DNA from: Porogramme epimiltina
Lineage: Eukaryota; Basidiomycota; Agaricomycetes; Polyporales; Polyporaceae
Assembly: GCA_900155495.1 (NCBI GenBank)
Contig: FTLJ01001661.1
Span: 1-10,819 of the forward strand
Reading direction: 5' to 3'
Length of the DNA: 10,819 nt
The notes under the pieces are model-generated. The model was not told the DNA's origin, searched no databases, and worked only from the letters and a program-made list of their open reading frames with translations. The stretch's first letter is position 1, and the number at the start of each line of letters is the position of its first letter. A program made the translations under genes and the position numbers. Below, in pieces: positions 1 through 8,408 of the stretch.

Positions 1-1212
1 CCCCACGGCGGGCGCGGCGCGACGCCGAGCACGAGCGCGCGGACGTGCGGGACGTGCGCGGCGACGGCGTCCGCGAGCGCGCGCATGCCGTCCGCGGCGC
101 GGCGCACGCCGTGCTGCGCGAGCGCGAGCGCCTCGAGCGCGGGGAGGCGCGCGCGCGCGAGGAGGAACGCGACGTCCGCGCCGCGGCCGGTCGCGGCGAG
201 CGAGACGAGGCGCGCGAACGCGAGGGGCGTCGCGAAGGGGCGCGTGAGCGCGCGCGCCTCGAGCGCGAGGTGCGCGAGGCGGGGGAGGCGCGTGAGGGCG
301 TCGAGCGAGGGCGCGTCGATCTCGCCGGCGAGGTGGCGGAACTCGAGCGCGCGGAGGTGGGGGAGGTGGTGCGCGGCGGTGTCGAGGATGAGGCGGACGT
401 CGTACTGCGGGAGGCGGTCGCGGCCCATGTCGAGCACGAGCGTCTCGAGGCTCGGCGCCGCGGCGCAGACGGCGTGCAGCCCGCCGTGGCCGGCGGCTTG
501 CAGGATGTCTGGCAGGCCGACGCCGTACAGGTTGATGATCAGCGTCAGGTGGTGCACGGACGCGGAGAGAAAGGGGATGTGGATCGCGCCCGGGTCGATC
601 CCGCGGTCGATGCGCACGCTCTCCCAGGAGACGACCGCAGAAGCGAGCCGGGGGAGGAGGGGCTCGTTGCCTGTCCTGAGCGCGAGGTCTTCCCAAAGAC
701 TCAAGGTCCGGCCTCCGTGGATGTATGGAGCGAAGAAGATTCCGCGGACGCGAGACGCATAGCCTCGGAAATGCGTCCAGTTGGGGTGGTCGCGGGGGTC
801 GCCTGTAGAGCTCAAGGTCTGTAGAAGGCCACATTAGACGAGCCAGAAAATCACCAGTATAGGGTCTCCCGAGGCTCACGTATCGCTGATCATCCACATT
901 CTTTGATCTCAGGATTCCTCCCTTCCGTTCTTGTCTCTTGCAAGCGATGCCAAGCGAACAGAGAAGGACGATGAGGGGGCGGTCTCCGTGCAGCACTTTC
1001 CAGAGGAAGTGTAATGCGGGCCGGACAAAGTTCCGATGAGAGGTAGCGAGCCTGAACAGTGTCTGTCGACATAGGAATACCTCTTCAGGGTCTGACTGGT
1101 GAGCGTGGTAAGTAGAGTCCGGCGTTGTGGAGTGCTTCTCGGGATCTAGGAACGCGCAGATGCAAAACAGGATGTCTTCGACGTCAGTGATTGTAGACCG
1201 GCTCGCAGACAT
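1..1212 (-). CDS. F-box/LRR-like protein, 3' end beyond window
   Basis: This is probably an F-box protein, an SCF ubiquitin-ligase substrate adaptor of the class expanded in Agaricomycetes. No complete frame shows it; I joined two exons read on the minus strand. Exon 1 is 1212-880, starting at the first ATG after an in-frame stop (MSASRSTITDVEDILFCICA). Exon 2 is 818 down to the window edge. The intron at 819-879 (61 nt) has a GTGAGC donor, a CTAAT branch-like site and a CTACAG acceptor, and keeps the frame. The protein is at least 383 residues. Residues ~8-60 resemble an F-box, followed by the family-like strings LHFLWKVL and, just after the splice, DHPNWTHFRGYASRVRGI. The rest is leucine-rich, with repeating units such as LPRLAHLALEARAL and LPALEALALAQ. 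GC and codon bias rise sharply below about position 600. The long plus-strand frames over this gene are shadows of its GC-rich third positions. The family call is fairly sure, but the substrate is unknown. Confidence 0.72.
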   Translation of the reverse strand, partial: MSASRSTITDVEDILFCICAFLDPEKHSTTPDSTYHAHQSDPEEVFLCRQTLFRLATSHRNFVRPALHFLWKVLHGDRPLIVLLCSLGIACKRQERKGGILRSKNVDDQRYVSLGRPYTGDFLARLMWPSTDLELYRRPPRPPQLDAFPRLCVSRPRNLLRSIHPRRPDLESLGRPRAQDRQRAPPPPARFCGRLLGERAHRPRDRPGRDPHPLSLRVRAPPDADHQPVRRRPARHPASRRPRRAARRLRRGAEPRDARARHGPRPPPAVRRPPHPRHRRAPPPPPPRARVPPPRRRDRRALARRPHAPPPPRAPRARGARAHAPLRDAPRVRAPRLARRDRPRRGRRVPPRARAPPRARGARARAARRAPRRGRHARARGRRRRARPARPRARARRRAAPAVG

Positions 1213-1475
1213 AGGCCTTGCGGGGAGAGATCTTGCTCCAGAGGAGGTGGCGGTACGTCGTCAGGTTCTGTTGGTGGCGCAGGCGTTTGCGGAATCTCAA
1301 GCTTGGACACATGATTAGGTTTTAGCTGGATCGAGTAATTCCGTGGCAGTTGTCGTAACGTTATGGCGCCCACCAGACTAGTATGTACCATGACTATTGT
1401 CGGAATGTCACGGCATACTAACGGAGATATTAAAGATGCAATCAACTCCCTATGAATACCACGGTCTTCCGACCA

Positions 1476-1494
1476 TGTGTGAGGGTGCGACGTA
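1476..1494. repeat. 19-bp dispersed repeat, copy 1
   Basis: The sequence tgtgtgagggtgcgacgta recurs at 2357-2375 with one change (g to a at the 12th base), in the same orientation, 881 bp apart. A match of 18 in 19 is unlikely by chance in 10 kb. Neither copy lies in a supported gene. They could be ends or internal pieces of a decayed transposable element, or shared regulatory sequence. Confidence 0.5.
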
Positions 1495-1686
1495 CTACCG
1501 CGCGCACTCGAGCACGAGGGCGTGCACGACCGACCGCGAGTGCGCGCACGGCTGGACGCGAGCATAGGTGATATCATACTTGGGGGCGGCATGGTATACT
1601 CATGGCCTTCGTTCATCGCACCGGGCTTTGTTCTAGAGTGCTTCTTGACATCAGATCACCCCCGAAAAGAGTTATAGAAATAGAAA

Positions 1687-1692
1687 TTTATT
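1687..1692 (-). promoter_or_regulatory. possible poly(A) signal AATAAA, minus strand
   Basis: TTTATT on the plus strand reads AATAAA on the minus strand, in a locally AT-rich stretch. It lies about 140 nt past the stop of the weak minus-strand coding candidate at 1833-2449, where a 3' untranslated region would be expected. Fungal poly(A) signals are loose, so this is only supportive. Confidence 0.3.
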
Positions 1693-1832
1693 GATAGCAC
1701 TACAAACATACTAGCCACTGTATCGCAACATTCACTGTAATGGTGCTTCGAGCACTAGTCGAATATGGCACGGGCGCACGAGCAATCGCGAGCATACCAA
1801 GTCGCAAGAATGCTGATCTCCAGAGGAAGGAC

Positions 1833-2449
1833 TCACAAATGTTGTTCAGATAGGGTCGCCTTGTGATTGAATTCATCAAAGACGAACGTGCCGAGGTAGG
1901 AAAAGGAGTGACTCGCTTGCGGTAGTCGGTGGACTTGATCTAGTCGTCCCTGTCAAACACGCCGTAAGAACGAGCACAATATGGACAAGACAGTACCACT
2001 CACACGTCGATCTCGGGGATACCACCGGTGAGAGGCTCTGGCTTATAATAGTCACGTATGTTGAAAGGTCTTGCAAAATGACTGATGAGTCTTGGAAAGT
2101 TGGAGATAAAAAAAGTCGAACACTGTGACACACCGCGAGATGCACTACTCAGTGTAGAGAATAGTAAAGTTTTCGTTGTGTCGGTGATGTGGGTAGCATT
2201 ACGCGTGAGGTTACGCACAGCCGTTGAAGCACAGCAGGCAGCAGTGTGCACCCTTCCTATCCTCAGGTGAAGGGATGTGCGCTGCTGCGAGTAGGGAGGT
2301 GAGCGAGTGACTCGCCGACGGATAGTGTGTGCCATAGCTGGTCTGCGTTTGGAGGTTGTGTGAGGGTACGACGTAGTCACACGTAAGCACACGTAAGCTC
2401 CTTGATGATTATATGCGCATACTGTATGTACAGCTATAGCGGGGCTCAC
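1833..2449 (-). other. uncertain two-exon coding candidate or gene remnant
   Basis: I do not recognise this protein. An open minus-strand frame runs from about 2449 to 2006. It ends in a protein-like stretch (residues including RPFNIRDYYKPEPLTGGIPE) just before a GTGTGA donor. A possible 56-nt intron at 1950-2005 (GT...GACAG) restores an open frame of 38 codons at 1949-1833. That frame includes SYLGTFVFDEFNHKATL and ends in TGA, and an AATAAA lies about 140 nt further on. A GTGAGT donor overlaps the stop, so the gene might instead splice onward. The upstream part of the frame looks unlike protein, so the true start and any 5' exons are unknown. The alternatives are a pseudogene, a short secreted or regulatory protein, or chance. 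Confidence 0.27.
2357..2375. repeat. 19-bp dispersed repeat, copy 2
   Basis: This is the partner of the repeat at 1476-1494 (18 of 19 bases equal, same orientation). It is followed at once by a perfect 10-bp tandem duplication, acacgtaagc twice, at 2379-2398. Confidence 0.5.
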
Positions 2450-2829
2450 CTTGTGGGCATATCAAGTGCCTATAGCGAAGTAACTAGTGATGGGGTAGAT
2501 GATTACGAGGCCGGTATTGAGCGACGGCGAGGGAGGAGGCCGTGGTCAAGTTAACATGGAAGTTTGAGGAAGGCGGGACAGAGAGACGGTTGGGAAGGGA
2601 CCGTACCTATAGACGACTGAAGAGGGGCAAAGTTCGAGGCGCTGAGTCGACGAGGGCAGATCGGGCGTCTCATTTGGGGCGCGACGCGCGTCGTGCTGGT
2701 CACCTGATCGTATCCACTAGGCGCTGGATGGTCGGGGCGGGTGCTGGTTCTTCGAGAGTTAGGGGTTAGGGACTTGTCTCAACTCGCCCATCAAAGCTTT
2801 ACTCAGTCAGAAACTTCGCTCTGTGTACC

Positions 2830-3513
2830 ATGTCTGATTCTATCACACACAACGTCCCCAGCGCCAAAGGCGAGTCTCCTTTTCCCTTCCTTTTCCTTCC
2901 TTTTACTATTTGATAGCTTTTCGTCTGTGCTAATCTGCTTTTCCTCTTTGCCTAGTGGACAAAGATGATGCCCCTATCGAGCATGACATCGACACATACG
3001 TTTGGACTGCCGAGTTCGACCTCGAGTGCCTCGAAATGGCACGCAAAATGGCACTCAAAAGCCCACGCTCATCCTCTAACGAGGGTGGTAGCTCCGGGCT
3101 CTGGTCTAGCGGCGAGGGTGACAGTATCGCGAGTGCCTCCACTACTGAGCCCGGCCCCTACGAAGTCCCCAAGCTCGAAGCGAAGCTCTACTATGCAGGC
3201 GTAGGTCCTAAGGAAAGCGGGCCCAAGCTCATCTACAGGACCTCTAAGGACGTGTTTGAGGAACCTTCTGGCCCTGAGGCGTACACGCGTCTCATGAGGG
3301 TTGTCGCCGTACCAGACACTCACGATTTTGGTACGAATGTTATGTGGGATGCGATTCGCGACCAGGTGCGTGGTATTCTCGCTACGCAACAAGCTCTTTG
3401 CTCACGTTTCGTTCATAGGTCGTGGTGTTCCTCAACCAGAGGGACATCAAAGTCACCTCGGTTGATTTCGTTCGATTTACGTGGCTCAACACGCAGGATG
3501 ATCGAGAGATCTC

Positions 3514-3582
<69 letters not shown>

Positions 3583-5130
3583 TGCAAAGGAAGAGCGAGA
3601 GTTAAGCTACGACGATATCCCACGCATACAGCCCGTCGAATACGGAGTCCGCCACTACACCAATCCGACTATCTGGATTGCGGTCCTTCCTGGCACTCTC
3701 ACAGGCGCCGTCGCGCACGACTCCTCCGAGGACATCCGTGCCTTCCTCGACTCGCTCTGCGTCCAGGGAATCGACATCGCCTACCGTGAGGCGCTCTACA
3801 AGCCGTTGTCCGGTGGTCCAGCCCTTTCCCCTCCCGTCGAGGACGGTGACTCTCTCAAGAACGTCATCGACAATGTCTCTGTCACACTCAGTATTCCTAT
3901 CGCCGGCCTCGGGAAGACCATGCAGGGCACTCTAGGCCCATACTTCCACGTAGGTGACAAGCTCTTTGCCATTACAACCCGTCACAACCTCTTCGCGCTC
4001 AATGGGGATAACGACGAGTATCACTACCACGGTGCGCTTTGACTTGCGACCTTGAGAATCCAAGAGCTTCTCTGACCTTGATCCTTGGTTAGATTCCGCA
4101 CCCAAGAAGGAGGTGATGGTCATGAGCACACCCGCATTCAAGAAGTACCTGGCGTCCATCCAGGCCCAGATCCACACGCTCATCGACGCAGTCTCGCGTC
4201 TTGAGAAGAAGATTGCGACTTTGAGGACCCGGGGGCATGGTGGAACCAACGTCGACGAGTCGCAGAAGAAGCTAGGCGAGCACGAGACCGAGCTGGACAA
4301 CACACGCACTAAGATCGAGGATCTCAAGAACTTCTTCGTCAACGTCAAGGAGTGGGGGAGCAATGACAAGAACCGAGTTATTGGGCGCGTCTGCTGGGCT
4401 CCCTCCATTGGCGTCGGCGGACCTCCTCATCGTTATATGCGGGATCTTTGCGTTATCGAGCTCGACAAGAAGATGTTTAAGTCTATGGTCGGAAACGTCT
4501 TGAGTCTTGGTGCGTTGCCAGTCAATCCCTTCACTAAATACCGCTGATCTCGGCTTTGCTTCTCTCTATCTCTCCCCTTCTCCCCCCCTCTCTCTATCTA
4601 TTCTAGGTCCCGAGATGTCTAGGTCGAAGCTCAAGTCGCTGATATACGAATATGACGACGTCTCGTCCGAGTTCAAGTACCCCGACGACGGGCTCCTTGC
4701 TCTCAAAGGTATGCTGACCGCCGAACAAGTCAACAACCCCACGAACTTGAACCTCCACGGCGATCGCGTCCGTCGTGTCCTCAAGCGTGGCTTTGCCACC
4801 GACACCACCGTCGGAACCCTCTCGAGATATATGTCCTTTGTCCGCCAGTACTTCCCTACCGGCACCCTTGAGTCGCTTGAGGTCGCCATCCTCTCCCACG
4901 AGCGGGAGTTTGGAACCTTCTCCAAAGGCGGCGACTCGGGATCGCTCATCGTCTCTGCTACTGGAGAGTTTCTTGCCCTGCTTACAGGTGGTACCTGCAA
5001 TGGAACGGACCCACCCGATATCACCTACGCAACTCTCTTCGAGTCGGTCTGGGACCTCGTCAAGGCTGAGTTCCCTGGCGCCGACTTGTATTTCGATAAC
5101 ATCCAAGAGTTCTTCGCCGATGTGGCCTAA
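2830..5130 (+). CDS. trypsin-like fold protein with coiled-coil insertion and poly-Asp run
   Basis: This is a predicted 667-residue intracellular protein, spliced as 2830-2869, 2956-3365, 3419-4031, 4093-4509 and 4607-5130; the frame holds across all four introns. It starts MSDSITHNVPSAK and has no signal peptide or membrane segment. The C-terminal half looks like a chymotrypsin-fold peptidase: His339 in ITTRHNLF, Asp472 in RDLCVIELD and Ser604 in GGDSGSLIVS, with the strand-like LALLTGG after the Ser. These are the expected order and local contexts of a catalytic triad. Between His and Asp lies an insertion of about 130 residues, whose part ~370-435 is a heptad-like coiled coil (SIQAQIHTLIDAVSRLEKKI). 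Residues 183-205 are 23 consecutive aspartates. The N-terminal ~180 residues are unassigned. As far as I recall, similar proteins occur as uncharacterised families in Agaricomycetes. Substrate and activity are unknown; it could be a peptidase or a degenerate binding protein. Confidence 0.82.
2870..2955 (+). other. GC-AG intron (intron 1 of the trypsin-like gene)
   Basis: Exon 1 ends CCAAAG and the intron begins GCGAGT, the usual context of the rare GC-AG class. It ends TTTGCCTAG after a long pyrimidine-rich tract and is 86 nt long. Joining at these sites gives G|TG (Val) and an open frame into exon 2. The nearest GT, two codons further on, would put a stop in frame (TGA) shortly after the junction. 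The first exon is only 40 nt, so the start itself depends on this intron. Confidence 0.65.
3515..3583 (+). repeat. (GAC)n microsatellite encoding 23 Asp
   Basis: There are twenty-three consecutive aspartate codons inside exon 3 of the trypsin-like gene. All are GAC except GAT at 3545-3547 and at 3581-3583. The near-perfect repeat suggests recent slippage, so the length probably varies between strains. It encodes an acidic, presumably disordered spacer between the N-terminal region and the peptidase-like part. Confidence 0.95.
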
Positions 5131-6325
5131 GTTCGTCTCCTGTTCTCCTTTTTCGTACTTGCCATCGGAGGATGCGCACATGAACGACGGATGGGGAGGT
5201 ACCTGGCCCTCCGGACGAAGGGCTCTCGGGCACAGCAGCGCATACTTTTGTACTAGTTTGTTTTATGTCACGCAATTTTTGTTCGCTCGTCTTGTGTGTC
5301 CATATGTGCATACTTTCTTGGGCGCTGCCTTGTTATACGGGCAGGCTACGGTACAACAAAGGGGGCTGATATGCATCATCAGACATGGCCGGCCAATTTG
5401 AACGATGGTCGTTCATATATGGTGTGGAGTTTGTCTTTGTTTGGGTTCCGGAGAAAGCCGAGCCGTCTGGTTGCTACCTAAACCCGAACTTTTCCGTGGC
5501 TGCCACCATGCTGTAGCCGTGTCTTGCAGATCGGCGAGTGTGCTTGCTAGACGTCCCACGCTCGTTGCCCGTGCGTTCGTGCAAGGTTCCGACTCTACTC
5601 CAATGCCCCGCGGAGATACCTCAACGTCGGCCCGTAATACACGTGGGTGTCCGCCCGCCGCGCCTGCGCAGATCTATCCAAGATCTATCTGTCGTCATAC
5701 GGGTGTATCCTCTGTTCCCGGGCCGCTCCTACGCTCCTCCTTCCGGCCGCGAACTCGATGGTTGCCTCGTGAGCACTAGTACGCACACGCTACTCTTCAC
5801 GCATGACTAGAACCCCTGACAATATATGATGAAGCTATGATAGAAGCCTCTCTGCACTGTTCATAGTGCGAGTACATCTAGGGTCATTTTCCGGAGCTAC
5901 GTGTTCCGGACTGCCGCCGTGGTCGGCCTCCTCTCGTGGACCTGGTCGGCGTGGGTTGCACCCTTCCTCCCCAAATCATCCGGCCGTATCCAGCGGCTGA
6001 ACACCGATTTGGGCCCGTCTCGTCCGGGTTGGATCCGGGGTCGGTCCCTCAAAAACCCTAAATTGCTCGAATAGACGTTGCGGCTCACCTACTGGTCGTG
6101 GATCCACCCCCCAAATACTCCCCTTGCATAACAACCCGCAACGATCATGCGGCATTCCACGCGACCACGCGAGGCGAGAATATCCCGGGGACCTACGCTT
6201 CTCGATGATCGCCGCGTCGTCCGGCTCATACCACGCGACTGTGCGTCATGCGTGTCGGTGGAGACATAAATACTTGTCCGCGGCCGTGTCACCAAGGGCT
6301 GAGGCGGAATACCCACCGGCCCACT
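5131..6325. other. intergenic region, no gene seen
   Basis: This lies between the trypsin-like gene stop and the GH43 start. Several short open frames exist on both strands (for example 5405-5779 plus and 5897-6088 minus). None reads like a folded protein, carries splice sites that extend it, or has a recognisable motif. The first part should be the 3' untranslated region of the upstream gene; no AATAAA was seen there. The last ~200 nt should be the GH43 promoter. A CCGGGG at 6184-6189 fits the fungal carbon-repressor consensus SYGGRG, but that consensus is short and this is weak evidence. Confidence 0.5.
6266..6272 (+). promoter_or_regulatory. TATA-like box upstream of the GH43 gene
   Basis: ATAAATA lies 54 nt before the chosen ATG at 6326 in an otherwise GC-rich promoter. 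It would place transcription start near 6295-6300, with a short leader. It also supports 6326 rather than the in-frame ATG at 6248, which lies upstream of this box. Confidence 0.45.
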
Positions 6326-8159
6326 ATGCGTCGCGCCCTCTTTCTTTCCGCACTCTATGCCCTCTCCGCGTCCGCCGCGAGTTGGATCGCGCCCGGCGCG
6401 GTGTGGTACGACTCTGCTGGAGCCAAGATCGACGCCCATGGAGGGATGATAATCAAGCCTGGGGACATCTATTACTGGGTACGTTTTCGTCCATCCATTC
6501 ACTCTCCCATTTGACTTTGTCTCGAATACTGAAATACTTCGGTGTATACAGGTAGGCCAATCATGGGACAGCAACACGTCCCCTCGGATCTATTCGTCCA
6601 AAGACTTGATCAATTGGGACAACCGTGGACTCGCGAACTCAATTGAGTGGCTTTACCGCCCGAAGATGTTTGTGTCAGGAGGAAGGTACCATGTAAGTGC
6701 TCATCTCATCTCCCTGGTTCCAAAGGTAGACTGTGTTTGCAGATCTGGGGTCAAGTCAACCGTTTGACGCAAGGAATGTCCTCCACAAACATCGCTGGCG
6801 GTTACTCGCTTTACGGCTCCCCAATGTCCATCCCGCCCGACAGCTACACATTTAGCGACTGTGGCGTCTTTGCTGACACCGACGGTTCGTAGTTTGTTCT
6901 CCGTTCTTCATCAATGCCATGCAGTGTTAAGTACGGGAGCAGGTAACGATTACTGGGTCACGAGCGCGGACCACAACACCATCGCTATCAACCATATCAA
7001 CGGCGGCACGCAGGCAACAGTCGGAGACAGGGTGGTATACCTTTGTAAGACCCTTCCATCATCTGTGTCGACCCTCTACTTACGAATGATGTTGGCAGCT
7101 TTGGGTGCATACGAGGCCCCTGCGTTGTTCAAAGTCGGCAGTGAGTGCTAATGGCGTTTTTGTCCATGTCATCGACGCTGAGCTCCCCCTAGGCGTATAC
7201 TTCCTCATTGTATCCTCCAAGACCGGGTACCGCCCGAACCCAGACAAGGTCTTCTGGGCGACAAGCCTCGCAGGCCCCTGGTCCGGCGGCACCGACATCG
7301 CGCCCGAGTCCACGAACACGTACAACTCCCAGTCGACGTTCGTGCTCACGATCGCGGGGAGCTCGCAGACGACGTACATGTTCATGGGCGACGCGTGGGA
7401 CTCGTCCGGCACGAGCGCGTCGAACTACATGTGGCTCCCGCTCAGCGTGAGCACCTCGGCGCACACGGCGACGCTGCAGGACTACGCGTACTGGAAGGTC
7501 AACCCCACCACCGGTGAGTCTCAGCCAAGAGGGAAGTAGGGTACAGATGCTGACTGGCTCGGCGTAGGTGTTGTGACGACGTCATCTACGGGCAAGCGTT
7601 ACGAGGCGGAGGATGCGACGATCGTTGGCAGGGCGGGTAAATCAGCCTCTTTCCGCAGAAAGTTCCTGGGCTAACGCGTCTCGTAGCCGTCGCAGAGTGC
7701 CAGAGTTGCCTCACCAAACGCTCCGTGCATCAAAGTATGTCCTAACAACTAAGTTTCTACATCATAAGACTGACAGCGGACGGTTAGTCGACTACAACAG
7801 CAACGTGACCTTCGTCGACGTCGAGGGCTGGGGTAACGGCGAACGCCAGTGGATGTCACTGCATTACACCGTGAACAACGCCACTGGTGAGCATCCTAGT
7901 ACATGGCGTCATCTTCGGCGCGCTCATAACCCCTTCCGCAGGCGGCGACGCGTTCGTCCACGTCAACGGCGAGAAGTTCCGCGTGCGCGACTTGAACGTG
8001 CGCGCGGGACTGCACCACGTCGTGCCGATCTCCGTGGTGCTGCAGAAGAAGAACGTCGTCTCGTTCTCGGTTGAGAGCGACGATAATACGTTCGAGGCGC
8101 ACCTCGATGGGATTGAAGTGCTTGATGGGACGGAAGAGGAAATCGAGGTCCAGCTGTGA
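6326..8159 (+). CDS. secreted GH43 (subfamily 24-like) beta-1,3-galactanase-type enzyme with CBM35
   Basis: This probably cleaves beta-1,3-galactan of arabinogalactan side chains outside the cell. Ten exons: 6326-6478, 6552-6692, 6743-6884, 6943-7044, 7099-7140, 7193-7513, 7568-7636, 7687-7734, 7788-7886, 7942-8159. They give 444 residues, close to characterised fungal enzymes. The ATG at 6326 was chosen because it begins a signal peptide (MRRALFLSALYALSASAA); an in-frame ATG at 6248 would bury it. The catalytic domain is ~19-300 and contains DAHGG (36-40), RPK (87-89), YEAPALFK and MGDAW. Glu185 matches the general acid and Gln240, 55 residues on, the unusual Gln base proposed for this subfamily (from memory of the Phanerochaete enzyme). 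Residues ~312-440 resemble a CBM35: YEAED start, a CxxC at 328-331, and FEAHLDGIEV near the end. Several otherwise typical active-site positions differ (see findings). Introns 3-9 are all phase 1. The intron 8 acceptor is the least certain. Confidence 0.85.
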
Positions 8160-8408
8160 GCTCGGGCTCTGGCAGCTTCATGAAAGTGTCCGAGTGAGTG
8201 CTCTATTTAATTGAGTAGAACACATGGTACAGCAACTAAATACTGTTACAGGGCCCACAATGGACGTCTCGATCATAGTTGTGGTGTAAACCATTGAGTC
8301 CGGAGTGTATAATGGATAGGTCATGGGCACTGAACGCCATAATGAGGTTCGGGGCGCCCTCTAAAACCCTCCAAAATACAATTGTTAAGCCACTTGAATC
8401 CTGGGGTG
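8160..8408. other. short convergent 3' intergenic spacer
   Basis: Only 249 bp separate the stop codons of the convergent GH43 gene (plus) and F-box gene (minus), so both 3' untranslated regions must lie here and may overlap. No perfect AATAAA was seen on either strand; there are only AT-rich patches such as ctatttaattgag near 8203. Confidence 0.55.

Larger units (their letters stand above)
1213..2829. other. intergenic region with little recognisable content
   Basis: This is the spacer between the divergent starts of the minus-strand F-box gene (start 1212) and the plus-strand trypsin-like gene (start 2830), so it should hold both promoters. Apart from the weak coding candidate, the AATAAA and the 19-bp repeats listed separately, I see no convincing gene, tRNA or complete transposon. 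Short open frames at 1127-1318, 2085-2270 and 2542-2769 do not read like protein. No clear TATA box was found close to either start. Confidence 0.5.

Noticed and set aside
45..824. Plus-strand open frames of 259 and 225 codons
   Set aside because: They are Arg/Ala/Glu-rich shadows of a GC-rich minus-strand gene. The opposite strand reads as a leucine-rich protein continuing an F-box exon across a good intron.
1146..1616. Minus-strand frame of 156 codons overlapping the F-box start
   Set aside because: Its composition is unlike protein and it overlaps the start of the F-box gene in another frame.
2955..3605. Single-exon reading of the trypsin-like gene ending in a poly-threonine run
   Set aside because: It reads through the 53-nt intron at 3366-3418 and out of frame through the GAC repeat. 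Splicing restores the poly-Asp frame and the downstream domain.
4603..5181. Minus-strand frames of 152 and 192 codons opposite exon 5
   Set aside because: They are antisense shadows of the strongly supported exon that carries GGDSGS.
5405..5810. Overlapping short plus-strand frames
   Set aside because: Low-complexity Arg/Pro/Ser content, no motif, no supporting splice sites and no similarity to any family I recognise.
6052..6063. Telomere-like aaaaccctaaa
   Set aside because: A single CCCTAA unit with no tandem array; it is chance-level in a region this size.
6089..6577. Minus-strand frame of 162 codons over the GH43 promoter and first exon
   Set aside because: It is antisense to a signal-peptide exon with clear downstream splicing, and has no protein-like features.
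7887..8159. Independent small protein beginning inside the last GH43 intron
   Set aside because: The frame is the last exon of the GH43 gene (end of the CBM35) extended backwards through the intron.
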